Below, one piece after another: positions 53,320 to 61,528 of a DNA stretch of 64,000 nucleotides. Numbering within the stretch: position 1 is the stretch's first letter; every line of letters begins with the position of its first letter. The position numbers were made by a program, and so were the translations under genes. The DNA lies in assembly GCF_900109855.1 (NCBI RefSeq), contig NZ_FOBO01000012.1:1-64000 (forward strand), in the 5' to 3' direction. Below the pieces are notes generated by a model that ran no database searches, was not told the origin of the DNA, and worked only from the letters and a program-made list of their open reading frames with translations. Source of the DNA: Roseovarius tolerans. Its GTDB lineage: Bacteria; Pseudomonadota; Alphaproteobacteria; Rhodobacterales; Rhodobacteraceae.

Positions 53320-56075
53320 TGCTTGGTCCCATCGGATTCGCCGCGCCGTGGCTGCTGCTGGCACTCGCCGCCCTGCCCATCCTGTGGATTATCCTGCGCG
53401 CCGTGCCGCCCGCGCCGATCCGGCGGCGGTTTCCCGGCGTGGCGCTGCTTCTGGGGCTGACCGATGACGACACGGTGACCGACCGCACGCCGTGGTGGCT
53501 GTTGCTTATACGGATGCTGGCAGTCGCGGCGGTGATCGTGGGGCTGGCGGGGCCGGTGCTCAACCCGCGCGCGGACGGCGAGGCGGCAAGCCGCCTGCCG
53601 CTCCTGATCGTGACCGACGCAAGCTGGGCCAACGCGCGGGACTGGAACGCCCAAGTGGCGGTGATGGACGGCCTTCTGGCCGAGGCGGGCCGCGACGGGC
53701 GCGCCGCCGCGATCATGGAGTTGAGCGACCCCGAAGCGCCGATCTTTCGCGCCGCCGAGACATGGCGCACCGGCCTTCCGGGGCTGACACCCGCGCCCTG
53801 GGCCCCCACCCCCGAGACGCTGGAAGCGGTGGCAGAGATGCTGGGCGAAGACGGGTTCGAGACGCGCTGGTTCTCGGACGGGCTGGCGCATGACGGGCGC
53901 GACGCGCTGCTGGAGGCGCTGGAGGCGCGCGGGCCGGTTACGGTGCATGAAAGCCCCCGCGCGGTGATGGCCCTGCGCCCCGCGCAACTGTCCGATGGGC
54001 TGGTCGATCTGACGGCGCTGCGGGCCGTGCCCGGCGGCACACGCGAGATCACCGTCAATGCCCACGGCCTCGACCCCGCAGGCATCCCGCGCGTGCTGGC
54101 GAGCCTGCCGATGACGTTTGAGGACGAGGCGACCGAGACCACTGGCGCGCTGTCGCTGCCGCCCGAATTGCGCGCCCGCGTCACCCGCTTCGAGATCGCC
54201 GGTGAGACTCAGGCCGGGGCCGTCACGCTCACCGATGACGGGCTAAAACGGCGCGAGGTGGCGCTGATTGCCGGTCGCGAGGATCGCGAGGGGTTGGAGC
54301 TTTTGTCGCCGCTGCATTACCTTGAACAGGCCCTGGTGCCGACCGCCGACCTGCTCGACGGCGCGCTGATGGATGTGCTGCCCGCCAACCCCGATGTGAT
54401 CGTGCTCGCCGATGTAGCGACGCTCTCGGGTGCCGAGCAGGCGGCCTTGCTCGAATGGGCCGAAAAGGGCGGGCTGCTGTTGCGCTTTGCCGGGCCACGC
54501 GTCGCCGCAAGTGATGTGTCGCGCAGCGAAGAGGCCCCGCTGATGCCGGTGCGCCTGCGCGCGGGCGGTCGCACGGTGGGCGGCGCGATGAGCTGGGGAG
54601 AGCCCAAGGCACTCGCCCCCTTCCCCGATGGCAGCCCGTTTCAGGGGCTCGATATTCCCGGTGACGTGACGGTCAGCGCGCAGGTCATGGCACAGCCCGA
54701 TCCGACGCTGGCCGAGCGGGTGATCGCGCAACTAACCGACGGCACGCCACTGGTCACGCGCAAGCGCATCGGCGCGGGGCAGGTCGTGCTTTTTCATGTG
54801 ACCGCCAATGCCGAATGGTCGTCCCTGCCGCTCTCGGGCCTCTTCGTGCAGATGCTGGAACGGCTGGCGGTGTCCTCGGCCATGGCCCCGCCGGACATGG
54901 CGGAACTGGAGGGCACCACATGGCAGCCGGTCGAGGTGCTCGACGGGTTCGGACGGCTGGATGACGCGGGCACGCGGCCCGGCGTGGCAGGCGAGGACGT
55001 GCTCAATGCCCCGCTTGGCCCGAATCTCCTGCCGGGGCTTTATGACGGGCCGGAGCGGCGCGTGGCGCGCAACGTGGTGACAGCCGAGACAACCCTGACC
55101 CCAATGACATGGCCCGCGCGCATCCCCGTCGAGGGTCTGGCCCGCGCGCCCGAGACGCCGCTTGGCGGGTGGTTGCTCGCGACCGCGCTTGTGCTGTTGA
55201 CGGCGGATATTCTGGCCTCGCTGGCGCTCTCGGGGCGGCTCTGGCCTGCGCGCGCGGCGGCGGTTCTAGTGTTGGCGCTTAGCCTTGGCGCGCCGCAACA
55301 GGCGCAGGCGCAGGAAAACGATGCCCGCGCGATTCAAGCGACGTCCGAGGTGGTGCTGGCCCATGTGATCACTGGCAACACGCAGGTGGACGATGCCGCG
55401 CGCGCAGGGCTGCGGGGACTGGGGCGGATGCTCACCTTCCGCACCTCGATCGAGCCCGATCCCCCGATCAGCGTCAATCTTGAAACCGATGAACTGGCCT
55501 TCTACCCGATCCTCTACTGGCCGATCACCCCGGATCAGCCCGCCCCGTCGGCAGAGGCTTATGTGAAGCTCAACGACTACCTGCGCAGCGGCGGCATGAT
55601 CGTTTTTGACACGCGCGACGCCGATGTGGCGGGCTTCGGGGCCTCCTCGCCCAATGGCGCGCGGCTGCAACGGCTGGCCGCCCCGCTGGATATCCCCCCG
55701 CTGGAGCCGGTGCCGGAGGATCACGTCCTGACCCGCACGTTCTATCTGCTCAGCGATTTTCCGGGCCGTCACACCGGTCGCGCCGTCTGGGTCGAAGCTG
55801 CACCGCCTGATGCCGAACGCATCGAGGGCATGCCGTTTCGCAATCTCAATGACGGGGTGACACCGGTGGTGATCGGCGGCAATGACTGGGCCTCCGCCTG
55901 GGCCGTGAACGAGCGCGGCGATCCGCTCTTTCCGGTCGGGCGCGGCTATGCCGGAGAGCGGCAGCGCGAACTCAGCTACCGCTTTGGTGTCAATCTGGTG
56001 ATGCATGTGCTGACCGGCAATTACAAATCCGATCAGGTACATGTGCCTGCTCTTCTGGACAGGTTGGGCCAATGA
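53316..56075 (+). CDS. BatA N-terminal/DUF4159 membrane protein
   Basis: 919 residues from the ATG overlapping the DUF58 stop (an ATG one codon later, at 53319, is equally possible). Two membrane helices at the N-terminus (about 7-25 and 62-80), as in BatA-type aerotolerance proteins, then a vWA-like periplasmic region. Another hydrophobic segment near residues 620-660 ends with a signal-peptide-like AQAQEN. After it comes a DUF4159 domain (about 665-919; LGRMLTFRTSIEPDPPISV, LYWPITPDQPAPS, LNDYLRSGGMIVFDTRD). The order looks like a fusion of a BatA protein with a once-secreted DUF4159 protein. It is coupled to the 682-residue gene by a 4-nt overlap. Confidence 0.82.
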   Translation: MMLGPIGFAAPWLLLALAALPILWIILRAVPPAPIRRRFPGVALLLGLTDDDTVTDRTPWWLLLIRMLAVAAVIVGLAGPVLNPRADGEAASRLPLLIVTDASWANARDWNAQVAVMDGLLAEAGRDGRAAAIMELSDPEAPIFRAAETWRTGLPGLTPAPWAPTPETLEAVAEMLGEDGFETRWFSDGLAHDGRDALLEALEARGPVTVHESPRAVMALRPAQLSDGLVDLTALRAVPGGTREITVNAHGLDPAGIPRVLASLPMTFEDEATETTGALSLPPELRARVTRFEIAGETQAGAVTLTDDGLKRREVALIAGREDREGLELLSPLHYLEQALVPTADLLDGALMDVLPANPDVIVLADVATLSGAEQAALLEWAEKGGLLLRFAGPRVAASDVSRSEEAPLMPVRLRAGGRTVGGAMSWGEPKALAPFPDGSPFQGLDIPGDVTVSAQVMAQPDPTLAERVIAQLTDGTPLVTRKRIGAGQVVLFHVTANAEWSSLPLSGLFVQMLERLAVSSAMAPPDMAELEGTTWQPVEVLDGFGRLDDAGTRPGVAGEDVLNAPLGPNLLPGLYDGPERRVARNVVTAETTLTPMTWPARIPVEGLARAPETPLGGWLLATALVLLTADILASLALSGRLWPARAAAVLVLALSLGAPQQAQAQENDARAIQATSEVVLAHVITGNTQVDDAARAGLRGLGRMLTFRTSIEPDPPISVNLETDELAFYPILYWPITPDQPAPSAEAYVKLNDYLRSGGMIVFDTRDADVAGFGASSPNGARLQRLAAPLDIPPLEPVPEDHVLTRTFYLLSDFPGRHTGRAVWVEAAPPDAERIEGMPFRNLNDGVTPVVIGGNDWASAWAVNERGDPLFPVGRGYAGERQRELSYRFGVNLVMHVLTGNYKSDQVHVPALLDRLGQ

Positions 56076-58120
56076 CGGGCAGCGTGATTTTTGATCCACT
56101 TCTGCCGGTCTGGCTGATTGCCGTGCTGGCACTGCTTGTGGCGTCGGGGCTGGCCCTTGCACTGTGGCGGGGCCTCTCGGGCTGGGCGTTTCGCGCACTG
56201 GCTGGGTTTGTGGTGCTGGTCGCGCTGCTTGGCCCCGCCTATCAGCAGGAGGATCGCGCCCCGCTCAGCGATATCGTGCTGCTGGTCGAGGATGAAAGCG
56301 CCAGTCAGGGCCTTGGCGACCGCGAGACGATGACGCAATCGACTGCCGATGCGCTCGCCGCGCGGCTCGAGGCGCGCGACAATACCGAAGTGCGGCGCGT
56401 GCCGGTGCCGGATGCGCCCGAGAATGGCGGCACGCTGGCGATGACAGCCCTGGCACAGGCCATGGCCGAGGAACCGCGCGGCCGCATCGCCGGGGTGATC
56501 ATGCTCTCTGACGGGCGCATTCACGATGCCGACCGCGCGCCGGACATGCCCGCGCCGCTGCACCTTTTGCATAGTGGGCGCGAGGGCGACTGGGACCGGC
56601 GCCTGCGCGTCGACAATGCCCCGGCCTTCGCCATTCTGGATGAGGAAGTACGCCTCACTCTGACCATCGAGGATGACGGCGCGGCCCCCGACGGCGTCGA
56701 GGAAGTGCCGCTCGACATTTCCATCGACGGGGAAGAGCCACGCCGCTTCTCGGTGCCTCTGGGCGAGGAAATGACCCTGCCGCTGACCCTGCCGCATGGC
56801 GGGCGCAACGTGCTGCAATTTACCACGCCGATGGCCCAAGGCGAGCTCACCGACCGCAACAACACCGCGCTGGTGCAGATCAACGGCGTGCGCGACCGGC
56901 TCAGCGTGCTGCTGGTCTCGGGGCAGCCGCATCCCGGCACGCGGACATGGCGCAACCTGCTGAAATCCGACAGCTCGGTGGACCTCGTGCATTTCACGAT
57001 CCTTCGCCCGCCCGAGAAACAGGACGGCGTGCCGGTGCGGGAACTGTCGCTCATCGCCTTTCCGACGCGCGAACTGTTCCTTGAAAAGGTCGATGATTTC
57101 GACCTGATCATCTTTGACCGCTACCGCCGTCGCGGCATCCTGCCCTCGATCTACCTCGAAAACATCCGGCAATATGTCGAAAAGGGCGGCGCGGTGCTGC
57201 TGGCGGCTGGTCCGGATTTTGCTGGGGCCGAGAGCATCTATCGCGGCCCGTTCGAGGAACTTGTGCCCGCCCGCCCCACCGCACGGGTGGTCGAAGAGGG
57301 CTATCGCCCCGACGTCACCGATCTGGGCGAGCGTCACCCCGTTACCGCAGGGCTGGAGCGTGATTTCGGCGCCGAGTGGGGCCGCTGGATGCGGCAGATC
57401 GAGGTGACGCCGACGGGCGGCGATGTGGTCATGTCCGGCGTAGGCGACCGCCCGCTCCTGATGCTCGACCGCGTCGGCGAGGGGCGCGTGGCGCTGCTGG
57501 CGTCGGATCATGCCTGGCTCTGGGGGCGCGGGTTCGAGGGCGGCGGGCCGCAACTCGAATTGCTGCGCCGTCTGGCGCATTGGATGATGAAGGAACCGGA
57601 GCTTGAGGAAGAGGCACTCTGGGCCGAGGCGACGGGCCAACAGATGCGCGTGATCCGCCGGTCGCTCTCGGATGAGGTCGGGCCGGTCACGATCACCACA
57701 CCCTCGGGCGAGGTGGTGGAGCGCGAACTCGAAGAGGTCTCGCCCGGACGGTTCGAGACGCTTTATGACGGGCCCGAGATCGGGCTCTACCGGCTGGAGA
57801 ATGGCGAGGAGAGCGCGGTGATCGGGCTCGGCCCAGCGGCCCCGGTCGAGTTCGAGCGCACGATTGCCAGCGATGCCGCCCTGCGCCCGGTGATCGACGC
57901 CACCAATGGCGGCGTACAGGCGATGGCCGACGGGGTGCCGCGTATCCGCGAGGTGCGCGAGGGCCGCCCCGCCGCCGGGCGCGGCTGGATCGGGATTACC
58001 CCGCGCGGGGCCTATGAGACGATGAGCGTGAGCCAGATGGCGTTACTGCCGCCGTGGCTGGTGCTGTTGCTGGTCTCGGGACTGATCCTTGCGGGCTGGC
58101 TGCGCGAGGGGCGTAGGTAA
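56072..58120 (+). CDS. Membrane-anchored vWA/glutamine-amidotransferase-like protein of the Bat cluster
   Basis: 682 residues. Two N-terminal helices (about 12-31 and 37-56), a vWA-like strand with DIVLLVEDESAS and VIMLSDGRIHDA, then a class I glutamine-amidotransferase-like fold (LLVSGQPHPGTRTW...; DLIIFDRYRRRG; VEKGGAVLLAAGPDF), and a C-terminal helix (MALLPPWLVLLLVSGLILAG). No catalytic triad Cys is visible in the amidotransferase-like part, so it is probably a structural or sensory domain. Last gene of the MoxR cluster. Its TAA abuts dispersed repeat copy B. Confidence 0.78.
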   Translation: MTGSVIFDPLLPVWLIAVLALLVASGLALALWRGLSGWAFRALAGFVVLVALLGPAYQQEDRAPLSDIVLLVEDESASQGLGDRETMTQSTADALAARLEARDNTEVRRVPVPDAPENGGTLAMTALAQAMAEEPRGRIAGVIMLSDGRIHDADRAPDMPAPLHLLHSGREGDWDRRLRVDNAPAFAILDEEVRLTLTIEDDGAAPDGVEEVPLDISIDGEEPRRFSVPLGEEMTLPLTLPHGGRNVLQFTTPMAQGELTDRNNTALVQINGVRDRLSVLLVSGQPHPGTRTWRNLLKSDSSVDLVHFTILRPPEKQDGVPVRELSLIAFPTRELFLEKVDDFDLIIFDRYRRRGILPSIYLENIRQYVEKGGAVLLAAGPDFAGAESIYRGPFEELVPARPTARVVEEGYRPDVTDLGERHPVTAGLERDFGAEWGRWMRQIEVTPTGGDVVMSGVGDRPLLMLDRVGEGRVALLASDHAWLWGRGFEGGGPQLELLRRLAHWMMKEPELEEEALWAEATGQQMRVIRRSLSDEVGPVTITTPSGEVVERELEEVSPGRFETLYDGPEIGLYRLENGEESAVIGLGPAAPVEFERTIASDAALRPVIDATNGGVQAMADGVPRIREVREGRPAAGRGWIGITPRGAYETMSVSQMALLPPWLVLLLVSGLILAGWLREGRR

Positions 58121-58372
58121 GGGGCGAGGGTGGGCCTGGAGCGGACCTTGGCGGTTTCAGAGATGAGCCGCGCGGTGCCCGACCGCCGGGTGGGCGCAGC
58201 AGCCTCGGTGGACCGCACTTTATGCCAGCCAAACACTCTAGCGTTATCAATGGCTTGATACGTTGCAAAAGCGCCCGCCCGAGGGGGCGGTCGGGCGCTG
58301 CGCGGCAGTGCCTGCGGCACCTTGATTCCGCGCGGAAGGGCACAAGTCGAATGGCAGTTTAAGGCCAAAACC
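58121..58372. repeat. Dispersed intergenic repeat, copy B
   Basis: Partner of copy A (39991-40247). The core 58135-58333 matches 40011-40209 without gaps, 11 differences in 199. The element starts one base after the TAA of the 682-residue gene and ends four bases before the stop of the convergent secreted-protein gene, so it fills the entire gap. The 8-bp AGCGCCCG hairpin is kept. In the second hairpin one base pair is lost (G to A). Confidence 0.9.
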
Positions 58373-58376
58373 TGCC

Positions 58377-58736
58377 CTACGGCTCCAGTTCGACGCGCAC
58401 CGGCTCATCGTTCCAGCCATCGACGGAACAATGCGCCTTGACGAAAATCTCGCGGGTGCCGTCGGGAATCTGGAGGTTCGTGAGCGAGCGGGTGAACGGC
58501 TGCTCGTTCACATGTGGATGATGCAAAACCCGATATCCAAGGCGATTGCCCTCGGCGTCCAGCACTTCCCAGCCATCGGCATAATGGTCCCAGCCGGTAT
58601 CGGGATGCTCGAGCGTGACATCAACGCGCCAGGACATCCCCGATTTCTCGACCTGAACGTCGAGAATCGCGGGCTCATGCGCGGTGGCGGCAGTGGCGAG
58701 ACAACAGGCGGCAAGGCAAGAGATGATCTGTTTCAT
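58377..58736 (-). CDS. Small secreted hypothetical protein
   Basis: 119 residues from the ATG at 58736. Signal peptide to about residue 19 (LATAATA-HE). The mature part is beta-rich, with VDVTLEHPDTGWDHYADGW.VLDAEGN and HCSVDGWNDEPV; such short periplasmic proteins occur in Rhodobacterales with no assigned role. No catalytic residues can be named. First of a minus-strand pair or trio with DUF599 upstream (36 nt apart). Confidence 0.72.
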   Translation of the reverse strand: MKQIISCLAACCLATAATAHEPAILDVQVEKSGMSWRVDVTLEHPDTGWDHYADGWEVLDAEGNRLGYRVLHHPHVNEQPFTRSLTNLQIPDGTREIFVKAHCSVDGWNDEPVRVELEP

Positions 58737-58772
58737 ACCCTCCACCATAGCGCGAAAACGCTTGTCTTGCAC

Positions 58773-59495
58773 TCACGTCTGTGTGTGGTTTTCCGCAGTA
58801 TCGGGCTGCATCAGCACCGCGCGCGAGGCCGAGGCGAATTCGCGCCGGAGCAGGACCAGCGCCGTGATCGTGGCCGCCGTGATCAGCGCATAAGCCCCGA
58901 GCAGCCAGGCCGTCGCGGCAAGCGCGCAATAGAGCGCACGAAGCCCCCGATTGAACCCGCGCGCGGCGGTGATGTTGATCTCTGCGGCCTTGCGCGCCCG
59001 AGGCAAGGCCGCCGGATGATCCGGTTGGTTCGGCACGGCCCCCATGAGCACCGCACAATAGCCGAACAGCCGGTTGGACCAGACGAATTTGAGAAAGCCG
59101 TTGACCAGAAACAGAACGATCAGGAGAATTTTCACCTCCCAGACGATGATCGGGCGTTGCCCGGCACTCAGATCCCCGGCAAGGCCGATCACCCGTTCCA
59201 GGTCGCCCAGAAGGGCCAGCGCGCCACCAATGGCAATCAGCGTGGCCGAGGCGAAAAACGAGGTTCCCTGCCGCAATTGCCCGATCACCTGAGAGTCGAA
59301 GATTCGCGGATCGCGATCGACGAATTGTACCATCCATTCACGGCGGTAGTCCGCCATCAGATTGGAGGTGGACGGCCAGCGGCGCGGGGCATTCTCGATC
59401 AGCAGGGTCATACCGATCCAGACCCCGAGCAGCAGCAGCACACCGACAAGGTCGGGAAGTGTGAAATGCGACAGCTCTGGCGGCAAGGCGTCCAT
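58773..59495 (-). CDS. DUF599 family membrane protein
   Basis: 240 residues from the ATG at 59495; a much longer frame overlaps the HemJ/CopD-like gene and is rejected. Four membrane helices (about 14-33, 78-98, 121-141, 195-220). DUF599 features: NLMADYRREWM, RDPRIFDSQVIGQLRQGTSFFAS, and FLKFVWSNRLFGYCAVLMG. Function unknown. The next gene upstream is 5 nt away, so the pair is cotranscribed. Confidence 0.88.
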   Translation of the reverse strand: MDALPPELSHFTLPDLVGVLLLLGVWIGMTLLIENAPRRWPSTSNLMADYRREWMVQFVDRDPRIFDSQVIGQLRQGTSFFASATLIAIGGALALLGDLERVIGLAGDLSAGQRPIIVWEVKILLIVLFLVNGFLKFVWSNRLFGYCAVLMGAVPNQPDHPAALPRARKAAEINITAARGFNRGLRALYCALAATAWLLGAYALITAATITALVLLRREFASASRAVLMQPDTAENHTQT

Positions 59496-59500
59496 CGGGC

Positions 59501-59911
59501 TCAGAACGGGCGCACGACCACGGCCCATAGAACCGCAATCGCGCCGAACACGCTGATTTCGTTGAAGATGCGCAAAAAGCGGTCGTTTTCGGAAAATATG
59601 CCCTTGCGGGCCCGCAGCACCAGCCGCCCGGTCCAGCCGTAATGCAAGGCAAGCGCCAGTACGAGCGCCAGCTTGAGATGTGTCCACGCCGGCCAGCCCA
59701 GCCAATTCGCGAGGTAGAGCCCGGTCGCGATGGCGATCACGCCGAGACCGAGCGAAAACCGGTAAAGCCGGATGGTCAGGTCGCCAAGCGGGCCGAATTC
59801 GCCCAGCCTGTCCCATTCGCGGTGCCAGTAGATCAGCGCGCGCGGCACGGCGAAAATCGACGTCATCCAGCCCATGACGCAAAGAATATGTATGATCTTG
59901 ACCCAATCCAT
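59501..59911 (-). CDS. HemJ/CopD-like membrane protein
   Basis: 136 residues from the ATG at 59911. Four membrane helices. HIL.VMGW...IFAVPRALIYWH near the N-terminus and FNEISVFGAIAVLWAVVVRPF at the end resemble HemJ (protoporphyrinogen oxidase, heme-dependent) and CopD-family proteins. It is not the canonical HemJ, whose neighbours are hemE/hemH, and key residues differ (NEISV where NEvP is usual), so a CopD-like relative with an unknown substrate is as likely. Cotranscribed with DUF599. Divergent from glcD. Confidence 0.6.
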   Translation of the reverse strand: MDWVKIIHILCVMGWMTSIFAVPRALIYWHREWDRLGEFGPLGDLTIRLYRFSLGLGVIAIATGLYLANWLGWPAWTHLKLALVLALALHYGWTGRLVLRARKGIFSENDRFLRIFNEISVFGAIAVLWAVVVRPF

Positions 59912-59991
59912 GTGCTTTCCCTTGCCCCAGCGCGCCAAGCTGCGCAAGTGTCAGAGGGTCGCGCCGATGAAAAAGGACTCGCAACATCGGC

Positions 59992-60018
59992 AAATTGGTT
60001 ATATAGTTTTACCAATTT
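59992..60018 (+). promoter_or_regulatory. Palindromic operator overlapping the glcD promoter
   Basis: Perfect 8-bp inverted repeat AAATTGGT (59992-59999) and ACCAATTT (60011-60018), 11-nt spacer that includes a TATAGT box (60002-60007), 15 nt before the glcD start. TGGT...ACCA half sites are typical of GntR/FadR-type regulators such as GlcC or LldR, though those usually have about 3 nt spacing. A repressor binding here would cover the promoter. Confidence 0.55.
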
Positions 60019-60032
60019 TAGGAGGTGCGCAT

Positions 60033-61466
60033 ATGCAAATGCCTGACCCGAATCCCGCCATTCTCGCCAAGAAGGCCGCGCTTGTAGAGCGTCTGCAAGA
60101 GGTTCTGCCCGCCGACGCGGTGATCACCGACGCGGCCGAGACGCGGGCCTATGAATGCGACGCGCTGACCGCCTATAAATGCCCGCCGCTCGCGGTGATC
60201 CTGCCCGCCTCGACGCAAGAGGTCTCGGAGGCGCTGGCGATCTGTCACGAGATGGGTGTGCCGGTGGTGCCGCGCGGGTCTGGCACGTCGCTGGCAGGTG
60301 GCGCGCTGCCCACGGCGGATAGCGTGATCCTCGGCGTGGCGCGGCTGGCCGATGTGCTGGAGACCGATTACGACAACCGCTTTATCCGGGTTCAGACCGG
60401 GCGCACCAACCTGAGCGTCACGGGGGCGGTCGAAGAGCATGGGTTCTTCTACGCGCCGGACCCGTCAAGCCAGCTGGCCTGTGCCATCGCAGGCAATATC
60501 GCGATGAATTCGGGTGGCGCGCATTGCCTCAAATACGGGGTGACCACCAACAACCTGATGGGCGTGACCATAGTTCTGATGGACGGCACCGTGATGGAAC
60601 TGGGCGGCGCGCATCTGGAGGCCGAAGGCTATGACCTGCTGGGTCTGATCTGCGGGTCCGAGGGGCAATTGGGCGTGGTGACCGAGGCGACATTGCGCAT
60701 CCTGCGCAAGCCAGAGGGCGCGCGGCCCGTTCTCATCGGGTTTGATTCGAACGAGGTGGCCGGGGCCTGCGTCAGCGATATCATCAAGGCGGGCGTTTTG
60801 CCCGTGGCGATCGAATTCATGGACCGCCCCTGCATCCGCGCGACCGAGGATTTCGCCAAGGCGGGCTATCCCGATTGCGAGGCGTTGCTGATCATCGAGG
60901 TCGAGGGATCGGATGCCGAGATCGACGAGCAACTGGCCCTGATCGAGGGGATCGCGCGCCAGCATGACCCGGTGGAACTGCGCCAGAGCCGGTCCGCCGA
61001 GGAAAGCGCCAAGATCTGGCTGGGCCGCAAATCGGCCTTTGGTGCAATGGGCAATATCAACGATTACATGTGCCTCGACGGCACCATCCCGGTCAGCCAG
61101 CTACCTTACGTTCTGCGCCGCATCGGCGAGATGTCGGCGCAGTACGGGTTGGACGTGGCGAATGTGTTTCACGCGGGCGATGGCAACATGCATCCGCTCA
61201 TCCTGTTCGATGCCAACAAGCCGGGCGATCTGGAACTGTGCGAGGAATTCGGCGCGGAGATCCTCAAGCTCTGCGTCGAGGTGGGTGGATGTCTCACCGG
61301 CGAGCATGGCGTGGGTATCGAGAAACGCGACCTGATGGCGCATCAATATGCGCCGGATGATCTGGCCGCGCAGATGGACGTCAAGGATGTGTTCGACCCC
61401 AAGTGGCTGCTCAACCCGGCCAAGGTATTTCCGCTCGATTCCTCAGACCCGCGGCGCGCAGCCTGA
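60033..61466 (+). CDS. glcD: Glycolate oxidase subunit GlcD
   Basis: 477-residue FAD-binding subunit of glycolate dehydrogenase, which oxidises glycolate to glyoxylate. PCMH-type FAD domain with VVPRGSGTSLAGGALP, DPSSQLACAIAGNIAMNSGG and LKYGVTTNNLMG; the C-terminal FAD-linked oxidase domain ends in GEHGVGIEKR. The ATG at 60033 has a full AGGAGGT (60020-60026) 6 nt upstream. First gene of glcDEF and controlled by the palindrome at 59992-60018. Also distantly D-lactate dehydrogenase-like, but the glcE-glcF order decides it. Confidence 0.94.
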   Translation: MQMPDPNPAILAKKAALVERLQEVLPADAVITDAAETRAYECDALTAYKCPPLAVILPASTQEVSEALAICHEMGVPVVPRGSGTSLAGGALPTADSVILGVARLADVLETDYDNRFIRVQTGRTNLSVTGAVEEHGFFYAPDPSSQLACAIAGNIAMNSGGAHCLKYGVTTNNLMGVTIVLMDGTVMELGGAHLEAEGYDLLGLICGSEGQLGVVTEATLRILRKPEGARPVLIGFDSNEVAGACVSDIIKAGVLPVAIEFMDRPCIRATEDFAKAGYPDCEALLIIEVEGSDAEIDEQLALIEGIARQHDPVELRQSRSAEESAKIWLGRKSAFGAMGNINDYMCLDGTIPVSQLPYVLRRIGEMSAQYGLDVANVFHAGDGNMHPLILFDANKPGDLELCEEFGAEILKLCVEVGGCLTGEHGVGIEKRDLMAHQYAPDDLAAQMDVKDVFDPKWLLNPAKVFPLDSSDPRRAA

Positions 61467-61476
61467 CGTGATCAAC

Positions 61477-61517
61477 CCGGGGGTTTCACCCCCGGACCCT
61501 CTGAGTATTCTTGCCAA
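61477..61517. repeat. Intergenic palindrome between glcD and glcE, roseobacter short-repeat type
   Basis: A perfect hairpin CCGGGGG-TTTCA-CCCCCGG (61477-61495) followed by CTCTGAGTATTCTTGCCAAG. Read on the minus strand it begins CTTGGCAAGAATACTC, related to CTTGCCCCAAATATTC at 10340-10355. It may attenuate glcE and glcF relative to glcD. Confidence 0.45.
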
Positions 61518-61528
61518 GAAGAAACAGC

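Noticed and set aside
58012..58368. Minus-strand protein inside repeat copy B
   Set aside because: Overlaps the 682-residue gene, same argument as for copy A.
58773..59993. 406-codon frame covering DUF599 and upstream
   Set aside because: The upstream part overlaps the four-helix HemJ/CopD-like gene in another frame; DUF599 starts properly at 59495.
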